A DNA stretch of 5,440 nucleotides, taken from CBDTYW01 sp965364735. Lineage in GTDB: Bacteria; Actinomycetota; Nitriliruptoria; Nitriliruptorales; Nitriliruptoraceae. The position numbers and the translations under genes were made by a program. Position 1 is the stretch's first letter; each line of letters begins with the position of its first letter. The stretch lies in NCBI GenBank assembly GCA_965364735.1, contig CBDTYW010000242.1, positions 1 to 5,440 of the forward strand. Reading direction: 5' to 3'. The notes beneath the pieces are model-generated. The model searched no databases and was not told the DNA's origin. It was given only the letters and a program-made list of their open reading frames with translations. Positions 1-5,440 of this stretch are shown here, in pieces.

Positions 1-10
1 GATGGATGTT

Positions 11-29
11 CCTGCGTGGTGCAGGTTTT
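11..29 (+). terminator. Weak terminator-like hairpin for a plus-strand gene to the left
   Basis: CCTGC (11-15) and GCAGG (21-25) form a perfect 5-pair stem around GTGGT, followed directly by TTTT (26-29). The U-tract is on the plus-strand side only, so it would end a gene entering from outside the left edge and converging on the minus-strand cluster. The stem is short, and no coding sequence for such a gene is visible. For the minus-strand transcript the hairpin lacks a U-tract. Confidence 0.25.
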
Positions 30-42
30 GGCATCGCTCGGC

Positions 43-72
43 GGGGTGGGGCTTGCGGGGTGAGCTGGGGGG
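43..72 (+). other. Putative G-quadruplex motif with four runs of at least four G
   Basis: The plus strand carries G runs at 43-46, 48-51, 57-60 and 67-72, separated by loops of 1, 5 and 6 bases (T, CTTGC, TGAGCT). This meets the strict intramolecular quadruplex pattern even with tetrads of four. It begins 7 bases past the permease stop codon on the strand that templates the minus-strand transcript, in non-coding sequence as far as can be seen. It could stall RNA polymerase at the end of the transcript, or form in RNA from any plus-strand transcript entering from the left. Confidence 0.6.
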
Positions 73-78
73 TTCGGC

Positions 79-1737
79 TCAGCTGCGGCGGAGGTCGCGG
101 CGGTCGAAGAGGACCACCGCGGAGGCGATGAGGATGGCGGTGATCGTGAGGAACAGGGCTGCGTCGCTCCAGGACATCCCGTTGACCAGCGGGTCGGAGC
201 CGAGGTACCAGTGGAACGGGCTGAGCCGCAGCCACGGGGCGAAGCTCTCGGAGATCGACAGGATCGCGTTGACGGCGTAGCTCACGCCGACGACGCCGAC
301 CGTGCCCATGACCGCCGTGCGGACGTTGCCGGTCGCTGCGCTCAGCGCGAGCGCGACAGCGCCGAACATCACGCCGAGGAGCGTGACGAGCAGCGAGGTC
401 GCGGCGATGTTCGGGATCGACATCCCGAGCCCCGCGACGAGCGACCCGCCCGCGATCCCAGCGAACGTGGCGAAGCCCACGACCAAGGCCTGGAGGAGCA
501 TCGCGAAGGCCTTCTCGAGCACCACACGGCTGCGGGGGATCGGGTTGGCGAGGAGCAGCCCCATGGTCCGACGTTGCTCCTCGCCCGCAAGCGCCTTCGC
601 GCCGATGTTGGCGGCGACCAGCACGACGGCGATCGGAGCCATCAGACCGAGGGTCTCGGTCTGGTACCAGCCCTCCGGGGTCGACATGTCCGCGCCACCG
701 AACATCGCCATGAGGTTCTCGGGCAGCGAGCTGCTGAAGCTCACGAGCGTGCTCTCGAGGGCGGCGTACATGGGCCCCATGAGCAGGCCCATCATGCCGA
801 ACATCAACGCGGCGGTGATCGTCAGGAGCGTGCGGCTCTCGGTGGCGGTCTTCGTCCAGATCCTGGCGACGCTTGCACCCGTCGCGGTCCTCGCGAGGAT
901 GCGGCCGACCACAGGGTGATCGCGAAGTCGGTCGACAAGCCCGGCAGAGCTCATCGGCTTGCGCAGGTCACGTCGCACGACGCCAGCCCACGCCACCGTC
1001 GCGAGGACCGCGATCGATGCGATCTGGAGGAGCAGGTACCAGCCGTCGACGCCGTTGTTGATCGGGTTGTGACCGTCGAACCAGTACCACGGGAGGACCT
1101 TGGCGATCCCCACACCCCACGAGAACAGCGGCAGCAAACCGACGAAGAAGTAGGACGCGACCATCACGCCCGCGCTGAGGCCAGACGCAAGCGCCCGATT
1201 GCCCGTCATCGCGCCGACGGCCACCGCGAGCATCCCCCAGAGGAGGGCGTTGAGAAGCATGTGCAGCACCTGTGCTCCGACGGCCGCTGATCCGATCGTG
1301 ACGCCGAGGATTCGCGGGGAGCCCAGGCCGGCGACGAGCAGGATGAAGGCTGCGATCGCTGTCAGCGCGATCATCGCCGCGGTCTTCGCGACGACGACGT
1401 CGCGGCGGCTCTTCGGGTTGCCGAGGAGGAGCCCGACGGTTCCGTCGCGCTCCTCGCCCGCGATCGTGCTGGCACCCATCGAGACCGAGAGCCCGGCCAG
1501 GGTCATCGCCGCGATCAGGCCGAACCCGACCGCGTAGCTGAGGGCCGCCGGGTCAGCCCCGTCGGGGATCCCCATGAGGGCGCGCATCGCTTCGGGCAGG
1601 TTGTTGTAGATCGAGAGGTCGAGGCTGGAGTAGGCGGCCATGGCGCCGAGCAGGACGAGACCGGCCGTGAGCGCCGAGATCGCGGTGCCGCGCCAGCGGT
1701 CGTCGACGGTTCTCGTGAAGATGGTGGCGAGCATCAT
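79..1737 (-). CDS. ABC-2 type exporter permease, internally duplicated (two fused halves)
   Basis: This 552-residue, very hydrophobic protein has about twelve predicted membrane helices, six per half (roughly residues 18-36, 66-90, 116-140, 145-175, 185-207 and 232-253, then 303-322, 364-384, 410-432, 443-468, 473-495 and 525-543). The halves are homologous: GEERDGTVGLLLGNP (94-108) matches GEEQRRTMGLLLANP (385-399), NLPEAMRALMG (46-56) matches SLPENLMAMFG (337-347), and each half ends in RRDLR. The GEE-x-LLL-x-NP segment is the cytosolic region typical of ABC-2 exporter permeases that contacts the ATPase. The architecture resembles the TnrB3-like 'polyketide antibiotic exporter' permeases of actinobacteria, but the substrate cannot be read from sequence. 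The ATG overlaps the stop of the ATPase gene as ATGA, and a GAGG lies 7 bases upstream inside that gene, so this start is well supported and translation is probably coupled. A second ATG follows immediately. The frame is intact. Confidence 0.93.
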   Translation of the reverse strand: MMLATIFTRTVDDRWRGTAISALTAGLVLLGAMAAYSSLDLSIYNNLPEAMRALMGIPDGADPAALSYAVGFGLIAAMTLAGLSVSMGASTIAGEERDGTVGLLLGNPKSRRDVVVAKTAAMIALTAIAAFILLVAGLGSPRILGVTIGSAAVGAQVLHMLLNALLWGMLAVAVGAMTGNRALASGLSAGVMVASYFFVGLLPLFSWGVGIAKVLPWYWFDGHNPINNGVDGWYLLLQIASIAVLATVAWAGVVRRDLRKPMSSAGLVDRLRDHPVVGRILARTATGASVARIWTKTATESRTLLTITAALMFGMMGLLMGPMYAALESTLVSFSSSLPENLMAMFGGADMSTPEGWYQTETLGLMAPIAVVLVAANIGAKALAGEEQRRTMGLLLANPIPRSRVVLEKAFAMLLQALVVGFATFAGIAGGSLVAGLGMSIPNIAATSLLVTLLGVMFGAVALALSAATGNVRTAVMGTVGVVGVSYAVNAILSISESFAPWLRLSPFHWYLGSDPLVNGMSWSDAALFLTITAILIASAVVLFDRRDLRRS

Positions 1738-2642
1738 GCGTCCGCCTCATCATCGTCGCGGTAGTACGTCAGGAAGATCTCCTCGAGGTCCGCCTCGCGC
1801 GTGGAGATGTCCACGAGCGTGGGGCCGCTCCTGATCGCGTCGAGCAGCGCGGTCATCTCTCCGGTGAACGAGAACTTGGCCTCGCGGTCGTTCACCTCGA
1901 CCTCGCTGACCCCGGGGACCATCTCGAACGTCGACGATGTCACGGGAGCGTCGAACCGCAGGTCGATCTTGCGCATCGCCCTCGCGACGAGGGTGTGGAC
2001 CTTCTCGACCGCCACGAGCTTGCCGTGCCGGATGATGCCGACGCGGTCCGCAGCCCGCTGGACCTCTGAGAGCGTGTGGCTCGACAGGAAGACCGTCCGG
2101 CCGTCCTCGGCGACCTCGCGCATCATGTCGTGGAACTCCGCCTGCATGAGCGGGTCGAGCCCGGCGCTCGGCTCGTCCATGATGATGACGTCCGGTCGGT
2201 TCATGAACGCCTGGATCAGACCGACCTTCTGGCGGTTGCCGGTCGACATGTCACCGACCTTCCTGCTGAGGTCGGAGTCGAGGCGCTCGGCGAGGGAGTC
2301 GACGAACGCCCAGTCGACGCCGCCACGCAGGTTCGCGAAGTAGGTGAGGGTCTCGCGCCCGGTCAGCGACGGGTACATCGCGAGGTCGGCGGGCAGGTAC
2401 CCGAGGTGCGCGCGGATCGCGACGGACTGCGACTGACAGTCGAGCCCCATGATCGTCGCCCGGCCGGACGTGGGGCGGATCTCGTCGGTCAGGGTCCGGA
2501 TCGCCGTGGTCTTGCCGGCACCGTTGGGGCCGAGGAACCCGAACACCTCACCGCGCTGGACCTCCAGGTCCAGGTCGACGAGCGCGGCGAAGTCGCCGTA
2601 GTGCTTCGTCAGCGAGGTGCACTGGATGGCGGCGTCCGTCAA
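1734..2642 (-). CDS. ABC exporter ATP-binding protein (ABC-2 / CcmA-NatA type)
   Basis: This 302-residue cytosolic ATPase should power the adjacent permease, probably as a homodimer because the permease already carries both halves. Visible motifs in order: Walker A GPNGAGKTT (38-46), a Q-loop region reading GYLPADLAMY (81-90), signature MSTGNRQKV (132-140), Walker B DVIIMDEP (151-158) with catalytic Glu157, D-loop GLDP (161-164) and switch His189 in SSHTLSEV. After about residue 220 comes a C-terminal domain like that of drug-exporter ATPases (DUF4162 type), ending in the usual DLEEIFLTYYRDD followed by an acidic tail. The usual Q-loop Gln is absent, and STGNRQKV replaces LSGGxxQR; both are common in this exporter subfamily. 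The start is TTG, chosen because GGAG lies 7 bases upstream, the protein then begins just ahead of the first nucleotide-binding strand, and no ATG, GTG or TTG was seen in frame upstream in the gap. Substrate unknown. Confidence 0.95.
   Translation of the reverse strand: MTDAAIQCTSLTKHYGDFAALVDLDLEVQRGEVFGFLGPNGAGKTTAIRTLTDEIRPTSGRATIMGLDCQSQSVAIRAHLGYLPADLAMYPSLTGRETLTYFANLRGGVDWAFVDSLAERLDSDLSRKVGDMSTGNRQKVGLIQAFMNRPDVIIMDEPSAGLDPLMQAEFHDMMREVAEDGRTVFLSSHTLSEVQRAADRVGIIRHGKLVAVEKVHTLVARAMRKIDLRFDAPVTSSTFEMVPGVSEVEVNDREAKFSFTGEMTALLDAIRSGPTLVDISTREADLEEIFLTYYRDDDEADA
1745..1748 (-). promoter_or_regulatory. Shine-Dalgarno GAGG for the permease, inside the ATPase gene
   Basis: GAGG lies in the last codons of the ATPase gene, 7 bases before the permease ATG at 1737. 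It supports that start over the second ATG three bases later and allows the permease to be translated by re-initiation or by direct loading. Confidence 0.65.
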
Positions 2643-2646
2643 GGCT

Positions 2647-2667
2647 CTGCTCCGGGTCTGGCAGCAG
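2647..2667 (-). promoter_or_regulatory. Possible stem-loop covering the ATPase ribosome binding site
   Basis: In the mRNA sense CTGCT (2667-2663) pairs with AGCAG (2651-2647). Two further C-G pairs (2661-2660 with 2653-2652) stack above a single bulged G, leaving a six-base loop AGACCC. The 3' arm contains the GGAG Shine-Dalgarno. If it folds, ribosome access to the exporter ATPase start would be reduced. No U-tract follows, so it is not a terminator. The pairing is seen directly; the function is inferred. Confidence 0.4.
2650..2653 (-). promoter_or_regulatory. Shine-Dalgarno GGAG for the TTG-started exporter ATPase gene
   Basis: On the minus strand GGAG is followed by a 7-base spacer and TTG. 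This is the best ribosome binding site in the 43-base gap and is the reason for accepting the rare TTG start. The motif is also part of the 3' arm of a possible stem-loop (2647-2667). Confidence 0.65.
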
Positions 2668-2685
2668 TGTGCACCCTGAGTCGTC

Positions 2686-4242
<1,557 letters not shown>

Positions 4243-4263
4243 GGTGGTGCCTGAGGTCGGGTG

Positions 4264-4291
4264 TCGATGACCGTACGTCCGGCGTCACCGA
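4264..4291 (-). promoter_or_regulatory. Inverted repeat / possible stem-loop between ccdA and the ABC-F gene
   Basis: In the mRNA sense TCGGTGAC (4291-4284) can pair with GTCATCGA (4271-4264) over 8 pairs including one G-U, around a 12-base loop. It begins directly after the ccdA stop codon and ends 21 bases before the GTG of the ABC-F gene. No U-run follows, so a simple terminator is unlikely. It could be an mRNA processing or stability element, a translational control hairpin, or, as DNA, an operator. Function is not established. Confidence 0.45.
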
Positions 4292-4945
4292 TCAGACGAA
4301 GTCCACGTACAGGCCGATGGTCGCGACGCCGATCAGCAGCACACCCGACGCGATCATGATCTGGCGGTGGTTGCTGGTGAGGAACTTCGAGAAGCGTCGC
4401 TGCACGGGACCGGCCAGCAGCGGCAGCAGCACGAGCGGCCAGCCGAACCCGAGGCCGAACGCGAGGAAGTAGGCGATCTGCTCGGCGAACGCGCCGGTCC
4501 CGCTGATGCCGCCGATGACGAACGCGGAAAGGATCACCGGCCCGGTGCACGGCAGCGTCATCGGACCGATCGCGACGCCGTACAGAAAGGCGCTCCCAGC
4601 GGGGGAGCGGACGAGCGGAACGTCCCCGGTCCCGAGCCGAGCGAGCGGGTTGCGGTCGATGACCATGAGGACGCCCAGGACGATGACCAGCCCGTACGCG
4701 ATCGGCAGGATCGCGGGGAGCACGTCGGCGAAGACCGCGTTGACGCCGGACAGGATCCCGGCGACCACGATCATCATCGTGAGCACGCCGGCGAGGACGA
4801 ACACCCCCAGGAAGCGGACGCTCTCGTCCTCGCGGTCCGCGCGCGACGCGAGGAGCGCGAACAGGCCGGGGTAGAGCGGCAGCAGGCAGACGTTCCCGAG
4901 GATCGCCGCGTTGCCCAGCAGGAAGGCCTGGAGGTACTGGTCCAC
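4292..4945 (-). CDS. ccdA: CcdA-family transmembrane thiol-disulfide electron carrier
   Basis: This 217-residue integral membrane protein has about six helices (roughly 5-32, 45-70, 75-97, 118-145, 155-180 and 195-215), matching the size and topology of CcdA, the short relative of the DsbD membrane domain. Family members pass electrons from cytosolic thioredoxin across the membrane to exported thioredoxin-like proteins, for cytochrome c maturation or other extracytoplasmic thiol reduction. The two redox cysteines are present in homologous positions: Cys20 in NVCLLPLYPG and Cys133 in LPCTGP. The first motif is unusual because CcdA normally has Pro just before this Cys (SPCVLP type), whereas here it is Val. 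The GTG start lies one base after the stop of the TlpA-like gene, which implies translational coupling; the only upstream ribosome-binding candidate is a weak AGAG at 4954-4957. The pairing with an exported WCxxC protein strongly supports the role. Whether the target is cytochrome c or another protein is not visible here. The symbol is a family-level call. Confidence 0.9.
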   Translation of the reverse strand: MDQYLQAFLLGNAAILGNVCLLPLYPGLFALLASRADREDESVRFLGVFVLAGVLTMMIVVAGILSGVNAVFADVLPAILPIAYGLVIVLGVLMVIDRNPLARLGTGDVPLVRSPAGSAFLYGVAIGPMTLPCTGPVILSAFVIGGISGTGAFAEQIAYFLAFGLGFGWPLVLLPLLAGPVQRRFSKFLTSNHRQIMIASGVLLIGVATIGLYVDFV

Positions 4946-4946
4946 G

Positions 4947-5440
4947 TCAGGCGCTCTGCAGCTGCGCCAGGATCTCTTCGGATGACTCGCGTCCGGTCGT
5001 CAGCGCGCTGAGCTCGCCGTCCGCGTTGATCACGAACTTCGGCGTGGACGGGGCGTTGAGCACCACGGGGCCGAACTCGTCGTTCAGGGCCGCGAGCCCG
5101 ACGTCGCTCAGGACGGCGAAGGTCAGGTCGTCGAACCCGTTGTCCGCCGCGTACTGCGTGAGCCGCGCCGGGTCGAGGTCCGTCTCGACGGACAGGACGA
5201 GGAAGACCGCGGAGTCTCCAGCGGCCACAGCGGCGGCCTGGGTGTCCGCGAGCTGACGTCGGCACGTGGAGCACCACGTGGCGAAGGTCTCGACGAAGAT
5301 GGTCTCCCCGGCGAAGTCCGCGGCGGAGATCACGGTGCCGTCGGGCATGGTGGCCGTGGCGGCGGCGACGGGGTGCACCGGGGCTGCCGGGGCTGCCGGT
5401 GCCGACGTCGTCGGCTCGGCGGTCGGCTCGGCCGTGCTCG
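4947..5440 (-). CDS. Exported thioredoxin-fold protein, TlpA/ResA type (5' end outside window)
   Basis: The C-terminal 163 residues of a thiol-disulfide oxidoreductase are visible; the frame stays open to the right edge, so the gene is cut there. A GTG at 5378 could serve as a start and would give 143 residues, but the codons before it read STAEPTAEPTTSAPAAPAAP. This is a Pro/Ala/Thr-rich linker typical of actinobacterial lipoproteins or secreted proteins between the signal peptide and the folded domain, so the true start is most likely outside. The thioredoxin fold follows: the active site is WCSTC (codons at 5262-5273) and the cis-Pro loop is STPKF, near residue 113 counted from 5378, followed by the last strand and helix. 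The CxxC and cis-Pro are both intact; Ser-Thr replaces the Pro-Pro common in TlpA/ResA. The neighbouring CcdA-like protein is its probable reductant. It could reduce apocytochrome c or other extracytoplasmic thiols. Confidence 0.9.
   Translation of the reverse strand, partial: STAEPTAEPTTSAPAAPAAPVHPVAAATATMPDGTVISAADFAGETIFVETFATWCSTCRRQLADTQAAAVAAGDSAVFLVLSVETDLDPARLTQYAADNGFDDLTFAVLSDVGLAALNDEFGPVVLNAPSTPKFVINADGELSALTTGRESSEEILAQLQSA
5380..5434 (-). repeat. Short tandem repeats encoding the Pro/Thr/Ala linker
   Basis: Two small tandem repeats lie inside the exported thioredoxin-like gene. A 9-base unit (GGGGCTGCC on the plus strand) occurs twice at 5380-5397 and encodes Ala-Ala-Pro twice on the minus strand. 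A 12-base unit occurs twice at 5411-5434 with one mismatch and encodes Ala-Glu-Pro-Thr twice. Both keep the reading frame. They make a flexible spacer and may vary in copy number between strains. The repeat may continue past the window edge. Confidence 0.7.

Noticed and set aside
2..280. A 92-codon plus-strand open frame at the left edge
   Set aside because: Most of it overlaps the 3' end of the permease gene and its translation has no recognisable domain. It would also read through the terminator-like hairpin and the G-quadruplex motif.
211..1290. A 359-codon plus-strand open frame opposite the permease
   Set aside because: It is His/Arg/Asp/Glu-rich with no fold-like pattern, lying opposite a well-supported membrane protein; an antisense shadow of high-GC coding sequence.
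2643..2685. Possible transcription terminator between the ABC-F gene and the exporter ATPase gene
   Set aside because: The stem-loop here is followed by GAGCC and the TTG start rather than a U-tract, so intrinsic termination is not supported.
4243..4300. A sigma-70-like promoter for the ABC-F gene
   Set aside because: I looked for -10 and -35 elements on the minus strand. The best -10-like string (TACGGT) has no good -35 at suitable spacing, so no promoter can be called.
4950..4968. GGCGC/GCGCC 5-pair inverted repeat at the end of the thioredoxin-like gene, just before the ccdA start
   Set aside because: It lies within coding sequence and is short, with a 9-base loop. Five-pair GC stems are common by chance at this base composition.
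4367..5011. A 214-codon plus-strand open frame opposite ccdA
   Set aside because: It is a charged, repetitive composition typical of the strand opposite a hydrophobic GC-rich gene, and it runs across the coupled junction of two real genes.

Overview
The window is high in G+C (about two thirds by eye). All credible genes lie on the minus strand, are packed almost without gaps, and use GTG and TTG starts as well as ATG. This looks like an actinobacterial chromosome. A Micrococcales or Cellulomonas-like host is only a guess from style; no marker gene fixes the taxon. I see no rRNA, tRNA, CRISPR array, insertion sequence or phage gene.

In transcription order (right to left on the given strand): (1) the C-terminal part of an exported thioredoxin-fold protein of the TlpA/ResA type, whose N-terminus runs off the right edge; (2) one base later, a six-helix CcdA-family membrane electron carrier with both family cysteines; (3) after 49 bases, an ABC-F protein with two complete ATPase domains and no membrane segments; (4) after 43 bases, the ATPase of an ABC-2 type exporter; (5) overlapping it by 4 bases (ATGA), a 552-residue permease made of two homologous halves. 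The last 78 bases at the left edge hold no minus-strand gene, but contain a strong G-quadruplex motif and a weak plus-strand terminator-like hairpin.

The genes form two clear functional pairs. The TlpA-like protein and the CcdA-like protein should form a thiol-reducing relay: cytosolic thioredoxin to CcdA to the exported WCxxC protein. The ATPase and permease should form one exporter, with the duplicated permease supplying both transmembrane halves and the ATPase acting as a homodimer. The ABC-F protein between them is expected to act on the ribosome, not at the membrane. No gap exceeds 49 bases and none contains a convincing terminator on the coding strand, so all five genes may be one transcript. 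Both larger gaps contain inverted repeats that could fold in the mRNA, one of them over the Shine-Dalgarno of the exporter ATPase gene.

I found no clear evidence of a new biological system. The most notable signals are the G-quadruplex motif just after the last stop codon, the intergenic stem-loops next to the ABC-F and exporter genes, the internal duplication in the permease, and the altered first cysteine motif of the CcdA-like protein.
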